This document shows, one piece after another, positions 45,771 through 55,783 of a stretch of 64,000 nucleotides of DNA; positions within the stretch are counted from its first letter, which is position 1, and every line of letters begins with the position of its first letter. The stretch comes from Oscillospiraceae bacterium (GTDB taxonomy: Bacteria; Bacillota; Clostridia; Oscillospirales; Oscillospiraceae): the NCBI GenBank assembly GCA_009784725.1, contig WQXS01000007.1, forward strand, positions 1 through 64,000, read 5' to 3'. The notes beneath the pieces were generated by a model. That model was not told the DNA's origin. It saw only the letters and a program-made list of their open reading frames with translations, and ran no database searches. Made by a program: the position numbers and the translations under genes.

Positions 45771-47531
45771 ATGAATAAAAGAATTCGCAGAGTGTTATCA
45801 GTTTTGACAGCACTGACTATATGGTTAGTGCTTTTGTCGGGGTGTGCCGGGTCGGTTAATGACTCGTTGAAAGACGTAACCGCACTTGAATTTGCACGTA
45901 TGATGGGTTACGGCATCAATCTCGGAAATACCATGGAAGCTTGTGACAGCAGCAACCGTATTCCTAACCGTGACCCCGAGGTCTATGAAACAATGTGGGG
46001 AAACCCCGTCACAACTCAGGAAATGATAACCGGTATGAGAGATGCCGGGTTTACAACCTTGCGGATCCCCGTTGCATGGACAAATGCGATGGATTTTGAA
46101 ATCGGTGATTTTACAATTAATGAAGCATATCTTGACCGTGTAGAGGAAATAATTAATTACGCACTTAACGAAGACATGTACGTCATAATCAATAATCACT
46201 GGGACCACGGCTGGTGGAGCATGTTCGGCCATCCCGACTTGGCATGGCGCGATTTTGCAATGCAGATGTTTGTTGCGATGTGGACACAGATTGCTCACAG
46301 ATACGAGCATTTTGACCACAGGCTTATTTTTGAACCCTCAAACGAGGAATGGGGAAACCGTTTTAACGACAGAACCCCGTTTTCAAGAACAGGCGGAACA
46401 CTCACCGAGGATGAATGTTATCTGCTGCTTACGGAGCTTTCACAAGTCTTTGTTGATTTAGTAAGAGACACCGGCGGAAATAACGAAAACAGGTTCCTTT
46501 TGATGAAGGGTTATAATACAGATGTAAGAATGACTGTTGACCCTCGTTTTAAGCTTCCGACCGATTCGGCTGATAGCCGACTGCTTCTGTCCGTTCATTA
46601 CTATACCCCTTGGAGTTACTGCGGTGATACATCGGGTGTCGGCTCATGGGGCAGAACCTCCGAGGTTGAGGAAATGAACGAGTTGCTCGGAAGCCTGACC
46701 AAGTTTACCGACATGGGTTATGGAGTTGTACTTGGTGAATGGGGTGTTCTCGATAATGAAGGTCCCGACAGACTGAAATTCTTCACTAACTTCCTCGATA
46801 ACAGCGATTTACACGGATTTGTTCCGATTTTATGGGATACGGGTTATGACCCGATGCACGGCCGCTTATTCGACAGAAATGATACCCTTACAATTGTTGC
46901 CGAAGATATATTAAATCTGTTTCGAACCAGAAGCGCTGCAAGAGATGAAAAATCCGTCGAAGAAATAAAAGAAGCAGCGCAGCAGAGTATGGCTCATAAC
47001 CTTGAGCTGGCTTCGCAGCGTGTTGAAACTGTTTTAACCGCCGACGAAGCTGTCGCATGGATAATGTTTGTTGACGGTGAGTGGGGGATTCAATACAGTG
47101 TCGGCGACAGATACCAGCCCGAACAGATAGCCGACGGGATGACTGCAACTGACGTAGAGGTAACAGGTGAGGGGACATATACTGTTTCACTTGACTTTAC
47201 GGGAACAAGCGCCGGATTTGCGGACGGTTTTGAATTTTCAGCCGTTGCCGTTATGAACGGTGAGATTCTTTTCCCGGGATTTATTATGGATATTACCGAG
47301 ATACTGATAAACGGCGAACCGGCAACCGATTTTGAAGGAATCCCCTATACTACAAATGACAATCCTGTCACAACAAGAGTTAATCTGTTTAATGGCTGGG
47401 TGGGTGATATCCCTGCAGAAGCAAGGGTTCTCGGAGGGGATTTATCAAATGCATCACCGGTATTCCTCGAAAATTACAGACTGAGCCGTATTGAAACTCT
47501 TTCAATAACTTTTAATTACATAGCACCGTAA
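45771..47531 (+). CDS. GH5 endoglucanase lipoprotein, possible xyloglucanase
   Basis: A 586-aa secreted lipoprotein (lipobox LSGC, Cys25). The GH5 barrel (about 35-395) begins with GINLGNTMEA, has DHGWW, acid/base Glu192 (PSNEEWGN) and nucleophile Glu323 (LGEWGV), and resembles the clostridial endoglucanase/xyloglucanase branch (GH5_4-like). About residues 425-586 form a beta-rich domain related to the repeats of the preceding protein (WGIQYS, VSLDF, ILINGEP, RVNLFNGW, LSITF). It would cut glucan or xyloglucan at the cell surface. AAGGAAG stands before the ATG. Cellulose or mixed-linkage glucan are alternative substrates. Confidence 0.88.
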   Translation: MNKRIRRVLSVLTALTIWLVLLSGCAGSVNDSLKDVTALEFARMMGYGINLGNTMEACDSSNRIPNRDPEVYETMWGNPVTTQEMITGMRDAGFTTLRIPVAWTNAMDFEIGDFTINEAYLDRVEEIINYALNEDMYVIINNHWDHGWWSMFGHPDLAWRDFAMQMFVAMWTQIAHRYEHFDHRLIFEPSNEEWGNRFNDRTPFSRTGGTLTEDECYLLLTELSQVFVDLVRDTGGNNENRFLLMKGYNTDVRMTVDPRFKLPTDSADSRLLLSVHYYTPWSYCGDTSGVGSWGRTSEVEEMNELLGSLTKFTDMGYGVVLGEWGVLDNEGPDRLKFFTNFLDNSDLHGFVPILWDTGYDPMHGRLFDRNDTLTIVAEDILNLFRTRSAARDEKSVEEIKEAAQQSMAHNLELASQRVETVLTADEAVAWIMFVDGEWGIQYSVGDRYQPEQIADGMTATDVEVTGEGTYTVSLDFTGTSAGFADGFEFSAVAVMNGEILFPGFIMDITEILINGEPATDFEGIPYTTNDNPVTTRVNLFNGWVGDIPAEARVLGGDLSNASPVFLENYRLSRIETLSITFNYIAP

Positions 47532-47561
47532 GCTTTATAATTACCAAAAGAGGGTATTGAT

Positions 47562-49010
47562 TTGGATAAGACAATAAAGATAAAATCAAATGATATGCCG
47601 ATGATAATATTCCGGCTGTTTCTGGTATTTGCGTTTCTCTCTGCCTTTATTGCAGCGTTTAACCCGGCAAGACTCAGCGAATTGATCAACAGCAGCATGT
47701 CATTATTTACGTATGCATTGTCTTATTCCACTATAGCAAATAATTTCATCCGTGCATTAAATCAGGGTTGGATTGAGCAAACTCCGCTTACAATGCTTTA
47801 CATCGGTTCGCTCGTCTGTGCATTGTCGCTTGCGCTGGTTGCTGCATCATTTTGCCTAAGTCTCGGAAACATAAAAATGAAGCGCCTTGGAGTAAAATTT
47901 TCTTTTGGTGCGGCACTTTTAGGCTTGTCGGGGACATTAGTTTTACGAATAGCATATTCACTTTTTCAAAATTCCCCGAACCCCGGCAGAATCGAACCTG
48001 TTTTTCCCGTCGGGATTTGGGTATATGCGGTTATGTTTACCGTTATCGCTGCATTTTCAATCCTTTTGTATATAAAACTTCCGAAAGCCGCAGCAGACGA
48101 GGAGTATAGCCTTGAGCCAAAATACCGTCTTTTCCTGATGATTCTCCCGTTTCTGGTTCTGGTAGTTCTTTTTGCATATCTTCCGCTTGCAGGCTGGCGT
48201 TATGCATTTTTTGACTATACTCCAGGACACCCGCTCACATGGGATAATTTTGTCGGGTTTAAATGGTTTCAATTCCTGTTTAACAATCCTGCACAACGTG
48301 CACAGATTGTCCGTGTTCTGACAAACACATTTGCACTTAGCGGAATCGGGCTTGCGACCTCGTGGCTTCCAATGGTATTTGCTATTTTCTTATCCGAGCT
48401 TCGTTCAACTAAATTCAAGCGTACCGTTCAAACACTTACGACAATACCGAACTACATAAGCTGGGTTCTTGTTTACGGTATTGCATTTGCCATTTTTTCA
48501 ACCGAAGGTTTCTTTAACTGGTTCCTTGTAAATACCGGAATTGTCGAGCACGGAACAAACCATCTTCTGAGCGGCTCCAACATGTGGCTCAAAATGTGGG
48601 CATGGGGTACATGGAAAGGTCTCGGCTGGGGTGCAATAATCTATATTGCAAGTATTTCAAGTATTGACCAGCAGCTTTATGAAGCTGCAATGGTGGACGG
48701 CGCAGGGCGGTTTAAACGTATGTGGCATATAACGGTCCCGGGTCTTCTTCCGACATTCTTTGTGCTGCTGCTCCTTGGTATTTCAAATGTTCTTTCAAAC
48801 GGCCTCGACCAGTATCTTGTATTTGAAAACCATGCAAACCGCAGTACAATCGAGGTTCTTGATTTATACATTTACAATCTTGGTTTAACAGGCAACGGAA
48901 ACATACCGCTGTCTACTCTCATAGGTATGTTGAAGTCGGCAATAAGCGTAATTCTGCTTTTCAGTGCAAACAGGCTTTCCAAGTTTGTTCGCGGCGAAAC
49001 TATTGTTTAA
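47562..49010 (+). CDS. ABC sugar permease, LplB type, with an N-terminal extension
   Basis: A 482-aa membrane permease of a CUT1-type importer. The last 300 residues are a standard LplB-type permease with the EAA loop YEAAMVDGAGRFKRMWHITVPG. The first about 185 residues are extra and contain about four membrane helices (near 13-35, 78-102, 108-133, 150-172), which such permeases normally lack. The start is TTG after GAGGG. Neighbours are the second permease and the binding protein, so it imports the oligosaccharides made by GH5. Confidence 0.9.
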   Translation: MDKTIKIKSNDMPMIIFRLFLVFAFLSAFIAAFNPARLSELINSSMSLFTYALSYSTIANNFIRALNQGWIEQTPLTMLYIGSLVCALSLALVAASFCLSLGNIKMKRLGVKFSFGAALLGLSGTLVLRIAYSLFQNSPNPGRIEPVFPVGIWVYAVMFTVIAAFSILLYIKLPKAAADEEYSLEPKYRLFLMILPFLVLVVLFAYLPLAGWRYAFFDYTPGHPLTWDNFVGFKWFQFLFNNPAQRAQIVRVLTNTFALSGIGLATSWLPMVFAIFLSELRSTKFKRTVQTLTTIPNYISWVLVYGIAFAIFSTEGFFNWFLVNTGIVEHGTNHLLSGSNMWLKMWAWGTWKGLGWGAIIYIASISSIDQQLYEAAMVDGAGRFKRMWHITVPGLLPTFFVLLLLGISNVLSNGLDQYLVFENHANRSTIEVLDLYIYNLGLTGNGNIPLSTLIGMLKSAISVILLFSANRLSKFVRGETIV

Positions 49011-49034
49011 ATTTTCATAGTGGGAGGTGAGAAC

Positions 49035-49988
49035 ATGTCAGGTGATAATACGGCAATTGAGAAGGACAGGGCAGTAACACATAATACTTATTTCCTCAAA
49101 AGAACACCCGGAGACTGGGTATTCACAATTATTAACGGATTAATCTTTACCGTCTTTACATTGTTGTGTACTTTCCCGATTTATTATCTCTTTATTAACA
49201 CAATAAGCGATAACAGGCTGGTGCAGCAAGGGCTTATCAACCTTTATCCCGTCGGGATTCATTTTGAAAACTACATTTCGCTTCTGTCGGTGGGTGAGCT
49301 GATAAATGCTGCGTTTATTTCGGTTTCGAGGACTGTTGTCGGTACACTTGTTATGGTTCTTGCATCTGCCTTTGTCGGATACCTTGTTACTCAGCAAAAA
49401 ATGCTCGGACGCAAACTTATTTACCGTTTTATAATTATTACAATGTATTTTAACGCAGGTCTTATTCCATGGTTTTTAAACATTATGATGCTTGGGCTGA
49501 CAAATAATTTTTGGGGTTATATTATCCCGGGAATTGTAGCTCCGTTTAATATTATACTTGTAAAAACATACATCGAATCATTACCGAAAGAGCTTGAAGA
49601 AAGTGCGTTTATAGATGGTGCAGGATATTTTACAGTATTTCGCAGTATTATCCTGCCGCTCAGCAAACCCATTCTCGCAACAATAGCTGTCTTCGGAGCT
49701 GTAGGGCATTGGAACTCTTTTGTCGACTCAATTATCCTCATGGGAAGCGAGCCGAGACTCTATACATTGCAGCACAGGCTTTATATGTATCTTAATATGG
49801 CTACCAACTTAAGTAATCTTATGGATTCAACAGGTAACATCAGTGAAAGGGATTTAGCCGCCGCACTTAACGGTCGCATTACATCTCTCACTGTTGCAAT
49901 GGTTTCAATTGTACCGATTCTAATGGTCTATCCGTTTATGCAACGGTTTTTCCAGAAGGGTTTGATGATGGGTGCAGTTAAAGGGTAA
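49035..49988 (+). CDS. ABC sugar permease, LplC/YtcP type
   Basis: A 317-aa permease with six predicted helices and the EAA loop LEESAFIDGAGYFTVFRSIILPLSKP. It is the partner of the LplB-type protein 24 bases upstream. ATG 49035 follows GGGAGGTGA; an in-frame GTG at 49020 overlaps that site and is not preferred. No extension here. The ATPase of the importer is not encoded nearby, as is common for CUT1 systems that share an MsmK/UgpC-type ATPase. Confidence 0.94.
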   Translation: MSGDNTAIEKDRAVTHNTYFLKRTPGDWVFTIINGLIFTVFTLLCTFPIYYLFINTISDNRLVQQGLINLYPVGIHFENYISLLSVGELINAAFISVSRTVVGTLVMVLASAFVGYLVTQQKMLGRKLIYRFIIITMYFNAGLIPWFLNIMMLGLTNNFWGYIIPGIVAPFNIILVKTYIESLPKELEESAFIDGAGYFTVFRSIILPLSKPILATIAVFGAVGHWNSFVDSIILMGSEPRLYTLQHRLYMYLNMATNLSNLMDSTGNISERDLAAALNGRITSLTVAMVSIVPILMVYPFMQRFFQKGLMMGAVKG

Positions 49989-50035
49989 TAAAATTAATTA
50001 AAGTATTATTAAACAGAAAAATGGAGGGATTATTA

Positions 50036-51730
50036 ATGAAAGCAAAAAAGATTCTGGTGTTGTTTATGGTGCTTGCTGTTTTAACTCCGATAATTGCAGG
50101 TTGTGCAAGCGGCGGTTCGGGAAGAGGCGGAGCACCGATTGACCTTGTTATCTACTCACAGCTTGCCAATTTTTCGGGAGAAATGACAGGATGGGGTGCA
50201 GAGATTCTCCGCGAAAAATTTAACGTTAACATTACTATTATTAATGACGGTGTTGACGGGACTTTCCAAACACGGATGGAAGGCGGATTTTTAGGTGATA
50301 TAATTCTTTTCGGAAATGATGGAGATGAGTATCATGATGCTTCCACAGCCGGCTTCCTTTTCGACTGGGAAGAGGATGATTTATTAACCGATTTCGGTCC
50401 TTATATTGCCGAGCATTTCGGAAGTGCACTTGAAAAAAACAAAGGGATAACCGGAAAAATGCACGGCTTTGGCCATAATGTTGCAGCTAGTGCAACAGAT
50501 GCGGAGGAATTTTTCTATTATCCTCATGTACGTTTTGATTTATACGAAAAGCTCGGACATCCCGAAGTTAATACACTCGAGGATTTTATTCCTGTGCTTG
50601 CCGCAATGGTGGAGCTTGAACCCGAAACTCCGACCGGTGCAAAAACCTATGCAGTTTCATCTTTTGACGGATGGGACGGAGATATGGTTATGATGGTTAA
50701 ATCAACCTCTGCACTTTACGGCTGGGAGGAATTCCATATAGGTCTTTACTGCACACAAACACAAACCTTTGAAGGTGCCCTGCAGGAAGGCGGCTGGTAT
50801 CTTCGTGCTTTGAAATTTTATAATACACTTTATCAAATGGGACTCTATGATCCCGATTCCATGACACAAACATGGGATGACCTTATAGAGAAATATACAA
50901 ACGGTCAGGCTATGTTTAATATTTTCTCATGGATTGCAGACAGTTATAATACCGATGAAAATATGGATGACGGCAGAATGATGCGTCCTGTAGTTGCAAA
51001 AGACCAGGTTAATCTCGGCAGCGGTCTTAATATCTACGGCGGAAACCGTGTCTGGGCAATCGGAGCAAACAGCAATTATCCCGAGCTTTGCATGGAGATT
51101 ATTAACTGGTTTTGCACCCCTGAAGGTGTTCTTTCCTATAACTACGGACCTCAAGGTGTAGCATGGGATTACGGTGATGACGGTGAGGCATATTTAACAG
51201 AGCTTGGATTAAAAATTCATGAAGATGATGATGAGACTGTACTGACTTATGGTGACTGGACAGGGCAGTACAAGCTCGGCACATTTGAGCACAATAACAC
51301 AACCTGGTCCCTTGATGCTGTAAATCCCGAATCACCGACGGGGCAGACATTTCGATACAGAAACTGGCCGAGCTTCGAGCTTGTCCGTGTTGTCCGTCCG
51401 ATAGAGCAGGCATGGCGCGAATGGTCCGGTTTTGTTAAAGAAGATGACTACATAACAAATAACGGTTCAACAATTGCGATTGCTTCAAGATACTCGGCAA
51501 CAAGGAGAGACCGTGAGTTGCTTACCATATGGACTCAGGTTACAAATACAATTAAAGAAGGCTCATGGAATGCAATATATGCAGAGTCAGATGACGAGTA
51601 TGATCAAATTGTTGCTAAAATGATTACAGATGCTCATGCATTCGGTTACGAGCAATGCATTGAATGGATTTTACCCGAAGCGGTAGCCCGCAAAAATGCC
51701 GAGAATGCAGCCCTTGCAGCAGCAGGATAA
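50036..51730 (+). CDS. ABC sugar-binding lipoprotein, LplA type
   Basis: A 564-aa extracellular substrate-binding protein, lipid-anchored at Cys23 (lipobox IIAGC). The large size is usual for LplA-type proteins paired with LplB/LplC permeases, which bind larger oligosaccharides. The aromatic-rich stretches (DGWDGDMVMM, TYGDWTGQY, FRYRNWPSFELVR) would suit sugar stacking. ATG 50036 is taken over 50021 because GGAGGG falls between them. Ligand predicted from context: glucan or xyloglucan oligosaccharides. Confidence 0.92.
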   Translation: MKAKKILVLFMVLAVLTPIIAGCASGGSGRGGAPIDLVIYSQLANFSGEMTGWGAEILREKFNVNITIINDGVDGTFQTRMEGGFLGDIILFGNDGDEYHDASTAGFLFDWEEDDLLTDFGPYIAEHFGSALEKNKGITGKMHGFGHNVAASATDAEEFFYYPHVRFDLYEKLGHPEVNTLEDFIPVLAAMVELEPETPTGAKTYAVSSFDGWDGDMVMMVKSTSALYGWEEFHIGLYCTQTQTFEGALQEGGWYLRALKFYNTLYQMGLYDPDSMTQTWDDLIEKYTNGQAMFNIFSWIADSYNTDENMDDGRMMRPVVAKDQVNLGSGLNIYGGNRVWAIGANSNYPELCMEIINWFCTPEGVLSYNYGPQGVAWDYGDDGEAYLTELGLKIHEDDDETVLTYGDWTGQYKLGTFEHNNTTWSLDAVNPESPTGQTFRYRNWPSFELVRVVRPIEQAWREWSGFVKEDDYITNNGSTIAIASRYSATRRDRELLTIWTQVTNTIKEGSWNAIYAESDDEYDQIVAKMITDAHAFGYEQCIEWILPEAVARKNAENAALAAAG

Positions 51731-51742
51731 GAAATTGAAACC

Positions 51743-51764
51743 AACCCCCCGTCAAAGGGGGGTT
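51743..51764 (+). terminator. GC-rich hairpin after the binding-protein gene
   Basis: AACCCCCC (51743-51750) with GGGGGGTT (51757-51764) and a 6-base loop. The T run comes only after a further 15 bases, so this is probably a 3'-stabilising or partial-termination structure that lets the binding protein be made in excess. Confidence 0.6.
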
Positions 51765-51800
51765 AATACTCAAAATTTATTTTTTTAAAGGAGACTTACA

Positions 51801-54224
51801 GTGAAATACGGTTATTTTGACGACAGCAAACGCGAATATGTAATTGAAACTCCGTTTACTCCGCTTCCCTGGATCAATTATTTGGGTTCAAATGAATTTT
51901 TCGGACTTATATCCAATACAGGCGGAGGATATAATTTTTACCGTGATGCAAAGCTTCGCCGCCTGACACGTTACAGATATAACAATGTCGGACGCGATAC
52001 AGGCGGGCGGCTCTTCTATATCAATGACGGAACCGATATCTGGAGTCCTGCATTTTTTCCCGCAAAAAAAGCGCTTGATTCATATAAATGCCGTCACGGT
52101 AACGGCTATACAGTTTTTGAATCTTCTAAAAACGGTATCTCCTCAGATTTGACATGTTTTGTTCCCGTAACTGATAATTGTGAAATAAACCGTCTGATAA
52201 TTAAGAATAATTCAGATGCCGCAAGGGATGTCAGTATAGTCAGTGCAGTTGAATTTTGTTTATGGAATGCTGCAGATGACGGAACAAATTTTCAGCGTAA
52301 TTTTAATATCGGCGAAGTTGAAATCGAAGACGGTGTTATCTACCACAAAACCGAATACCGCGAGAGAAGAAACCATTATGCATTTTATTCTGTTAACCAA
52401 AAAACCGCAGGATACGATACTGATTTGGATACATTTCTCGGTAAATTCAATGATTATGAAGCGCCGAAAACAGTTATGGAAGGAAAAAGCGGAAATACAA
52501 GAGCACACGGCTGGTCACCAATCGGGTGTCATCGCCTTGAATACCGCCTTTCACCGGGTGAAGAGGCGGAGATGATTTTTATACTCGGTTATATCGAGTT
52601 GCTAAGCAGCGAAAAATGGGACGGCCCTGCAGCCGGCGGCATCATTAATAAGGGCCCTGCAAAAGAGCTGATGGGCAAGTTCAATAACTCAAAGGCTGTA
52701 AGTGATGAGTTAAATGCTCTTGCAGTTTACTGGGACAAGCTTCTTTCCAAGTTTGAGGTCAGGTCCGGCGACGAAAAACTCGACCGTATGGTAAACATCT
52801 GGAATCAGTATCAATGTATGATTACCTTTAACATGAGCCGTAGCGCAAGCTATTATGAAAGCGGGCAGGGGCGGGGAATGGGATTTCGCGATTCCTGTCA
52901 GGACCTGCTCGGATTTGTCCACATTGTGCCCGAAAGAGCAAGAGAACGGATTTTAGACATTGCGGCGATTCAATTTGAAAGCGGCGGGGCATGGCATCAA
53001 TATCAGCCGCTCACAAAGCGAGGAAATGCCGATGCGGGAATGGGATTTAACGATGACCCGCTTTGGCTCATCGGCTGTACACATGCATATATCTCCGAAA
53101 CCGGTGATTATTCAATTCTTGATGAACTTGTACCCTTCGAAAATAAAGAGGGAAGTGAAAAACCGCTGTTTGAGCATTTAAGAGCAAGCTTTAACTATAC
53201 ACTTAATAATCTCGGACCGCATAAATTACCGCTTATAGGGCGGGCAGACTGGAATGACTGCCTTAATTTAAACTGCTTCTCCGAAGAACCGGGCGAAAGT
53301 TTTCAAACCTGCGCAAATATCGAAAGTGAGGCTGAGAGTGTATTTATTGCGGGTATGTTTGTATTCTACGGCAGACAGTATTCTGAGATTTGTTTAAAAC
53401 GCGGGCTCGTTGAAGAATCAAAAAATGCTGATAAAGCTGTTTCGGATATGAGTGAAACCATCTTAAAGCATGGTTGGGACGGAGAGTGGTTTTTACGTGC
53501 ATATGATTCTAACGGCGATAAGGTAGGCAGCAGCACCTGTACTGACGGAAAAATATTTATAGAACCTCAAGGTATGTGCGTTATGGCAGGTGTAGGTGTC
53601 GAAACAGGAGAAGCCAAAAAAGCTCTTGATTCAACGAAAAAACATCTTACCTTTGAATACGGTACTTGTCTTGTTGCACCTGCGTATAAGGAATACCATT
53701 TAAACCTTGGTGAAATTTCCAGTTATCCTCCGGGGTATAAGGAAAACGGCAGTGTATTTTGCCATAATAATCCCTGGGTAAGCATTGCGGAAACCATGGT
53801 AGGCAATGCAGATGAGGCTTTTGAAATTTACAGGAAGATTTGTCCTGCATATATTGAAGATATCAGTGATATCCACCGCACAGAACCCTATGTCTACAGC
53901 CAGACCATTGCAGGTCAGGAGGCTCCGACAGCGGGTGAGGCAAAAAACAGCTGGCTTACTGGTACCGCCGCATGGACATTTGTGAATGTAAGTCAATATC
54001 TTCTCGGAATCAAACCCGAGCTCGACGGTCTTCGCATCAATCCCTGTCTTCCCGAAAACTTTAACAACGTTAAGATAAAACGCGAGTACAGAGGAGCATC
54101 TTACGATATAACTTTTACTAAATCGGATGAAAAGGGTTTATGGGCAGACGGAGTAAAAATCGACTCGGGAATAATTCCCGCTGCTCCCGCCGGTTCAAAC
54201 GTAAAAGTTGAATGCAAAATATAA
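51801..54224 (+). CDS. cbp: Cellobiose phosphorylase (GH94)
   Basis: Converts cellobiose and phosphate to glucose 1-phosphate and glucose, saving ATP. The 807-aa protein follows known cellobiose phosphorylases throughout: [16 protein letters not shown] near the start, [38 protein letters not shown], and general acid Asp486 in [13 protein letters not shown] start 12 bases after AAAGGAG. No signal peptide. It takes cellobiose freed from the imported glucan backbone. Xylulokinase follows after 16 bases. Confidence 0.94.
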   Translation: MKYGYFDDSKREYVIETPFTPLPWINYLGSNEFFGLISNTGGGYNFYRDAKLRRLTRYRYNNVGRDTGGRLFYINDGTDIWSPAFFPAKKALDSYKCRHGNGYTVFESSKNGISSDLTCFVPVTDNCEINRLIIKNNSDAARDVSIVSAVEFCLWNAADDGTNFQRNFNIGEVEIEDGVIYHKTEYRERRNHYAFYSVNQKTAGYDTDLDTFLGKFNDYEAPKTVMEGKSGNTRAHGWSPIGCHRLEYRLSPGEEAEMIFILGYIELLSSEKWDGPAAGGIINKGPAKELMGKFNNSKAVSDELNALAVYWDKLLSKFEVRSGDEKLDRMVNIWNQYQCMITFNMSRSASYYESGQGRGMGFRDSCQDLLGFVHIVPERARERILDIAAIQFESGGAWHQYQPLTKRGNADAGMGFNDDPLWLIGCTHAYISETGDYSILDELVPFENKEGSEKPLFEHLRASFNYTLNNLGPHKLPLIGRADWNDCLNLNCFSEEPGESFQTCANIESEAESVFIAGMFVFYGRQYSEICLKRGLVEESKNADKAVSDMSETILKHGWDGEWFLRAYDSNGDKVGSSTCTDGKIFIEPQGMCVMAGVGVETGEAKKALDSTKKHLTFEYGTCLVAPAYKEYHLNLGEISSYPPGYKENGSVFCHNNPWVSIAETMVGNADEAFEIYRKICPAYIEDISDIHRTEPYVYSQTIAGQEAPTAGEAKNSWLTGTAAWTFVNVSQYLLGIKPELDGLRINPCLPENFNNVKIKREYRGASYDITFTKSDEKGLWADGVKIDSGIIPAAPAGSNVKVECKI

Positions 54225-54240
54225 ATAAAGGTATAAGCAT

Positions 54241-55764
54241 ATGAAATATTTACTTGGAATAGACCTTGGGACTTCAGGAACAAAAACTGTTCTTTTTACC
54301 GAAGACGGGTTGGCTTTAAACTCGGCAACAGAAGAGTATGAGCTCTATCAGCCTCATAACGGCTGGGCGGAGCAGGAGCCTGATGACTGGTGGAAAGCAT
54401 GTATTTCATCCGTCAAAAGGGTTTTGGCAGAATCTCGTATTAATGCTGCAGATATTGCCGGAATCGGATTTTCCGGTCAGATGCACGGGCTTGTTATGCT
54501 CGATGAGAACGGGGAAAGCCTGCGCAGAAGCATCATCTGGTGTGACGGGCGTACAGCCGGAGAATGTGCGGACATAATGAATCGTGTCGGAGCGAAAAGA
54601 CTTGTTGAACTTACAGGAAACCAAGCACTTACAAGCTTTACGGCAGGGAATATTCTCTGGGTGAGAAATAACGAACCCGAGGTATATAAACGCTGCAGAC
54701 ACATTTTGCTTCCAAAGGATTATCTTCGTTATAAACTTACCGGTAAACCCGGTATGGAAGCAAGCGATGCATCGGGTATGAATATTCTCGATATAGAAGA
54801 ACGTATCTGGTCGGAAGAAATTCTGAAAAAACTCGAAATAGACCCGGAGCTACTGCCCGATGTATATGAATCCGGTATGCTTGCAGGACATATCACTGCC
54901 GAAGCTGCGAAGCTTACAGGGCTGAAGGAAGGAACACCCGTTGTTTACGGAAGCGGTGATAATGCAGCTGCCGCTATCGGAACAGGTGTTGTTGAAAAAG
55001 GGAAGGCCTTTATTACAATCGGCACATCAGGTGTATTATTTGCTCACTCCGACAGCGTTGCAGTAGATACCGGCGGACGTGTAAACACATTTTGCGCAGC
55101 CGCTCAGGATTCCTGGGCTGTCTTCGGCTGTACTCTCGCTGCAGGTATGTCACTCCAATGGCTTAGAAATAATTTCTTCCTGCCCGAAATGAAGGTTGCC
55201 GAAGGACTTGGAAAAGACCCGTACACAATAATGACAGAGCAGGCAGAGCGTGTACCGATCGGTGCAAACAAGCTTCTGTTTCTGCCGTATCTGATGGGTG
55301 AACGAAGCCCGATACTTGACCCGGATGCCCGTGCTGTCTTTTTCGGGCTGTCCGCAATCCATAATAAATATGATATGCTCAGGAGCGTAATGGAGGGTGT
55401 TGTTTATGCACAAAGACAATGCCTTGACATTCTCCGGGATATGGGGATTGAGTTTAAAGAGCTTTACGCAACCGGCGGAGGAGGAACAAGCCCTCTGTGG
55501 AGACAGATGATTGCCGACATATTTGATTTGCCCGTAGTAACAATTCAAAACAGGGAAGGCCCCGCACTCGGCGCAGCAATTCTCGCAGGTGTCGGAACAG
55601 GTTTATACCCGAGCATTCCGGATGCCTGCCGCAGAATAATCAAACAAAACTCACCGCAGGACCCGATTGCCGCAAACTCTGCTAAATATGCACCATACTA
55701 CGACCTCTACTGCGATCTCTATCCGGGAATGAAAAACGGCTTCAAAACATTATCGAAGTTATAA
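54241..55764 (+). CDS. xylB: Xylulokinase
   Basis: Phosphorylates D-xylulose for the pentose phosphate pathway. The 507-aa FGGY kinase has GIDLGTSGTKTVLF, GFSGQMHGLV, WCDGRTAGE and the catalytic Asp240 in YGSGDNAAAAIG. The last gene of the plus-strand operon. It would use xylose released by the alpha-xylosidase after isomerisation; no xylose isomerase is in the window. The QMHG motif favours xylulose over glycerol or gluconate. Confidence 0.93.
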   Translation: MKYLLGIDLGTSGTKTVLFTEDGLALNSATEEYELYQPHNGWAEQEPDDWWKACISSVKRVLAESRINAADIAGIGFSGQMHGLVMLDENGESLRRSIIWCDGRTAGECADIMNRVGAKRLVELTGNQALTSFTAGNILWVRNNEPEVYKRCRHILLPKDYLRYKLTGKPGMEASDASGMNILDIEERIWSEEILKKLEIDPELLPDVYESGMLAGHITAEAAKLTGLKEGTPVVYGSGDNAAAAIGTGVVEKGKAFITIGTSGVLFAHSDSVAVDTGGRVNTFCAAAQDSWAVFGCTLAAGMSLQWLRNNFFLPEMKVAEGLGKDPYTIMTEQAERVPIGANKLLFLPYLMGERSPILDPDARAVFFGLSAIHNKYDMLRSVMEGVVYAQRQCLDILRDMGIEFKELYATGGGGTSPLWRQMIADIFDLPVVTIQNREGPALGAAILAGVGTGLYPSIPDACRRIIKQNSPQDPIAANSAKYAPYYDLYCDLYPGMKNGFKTLSKL

Positions 55765-55783
55765 ATAATATATGTAAATCTTA

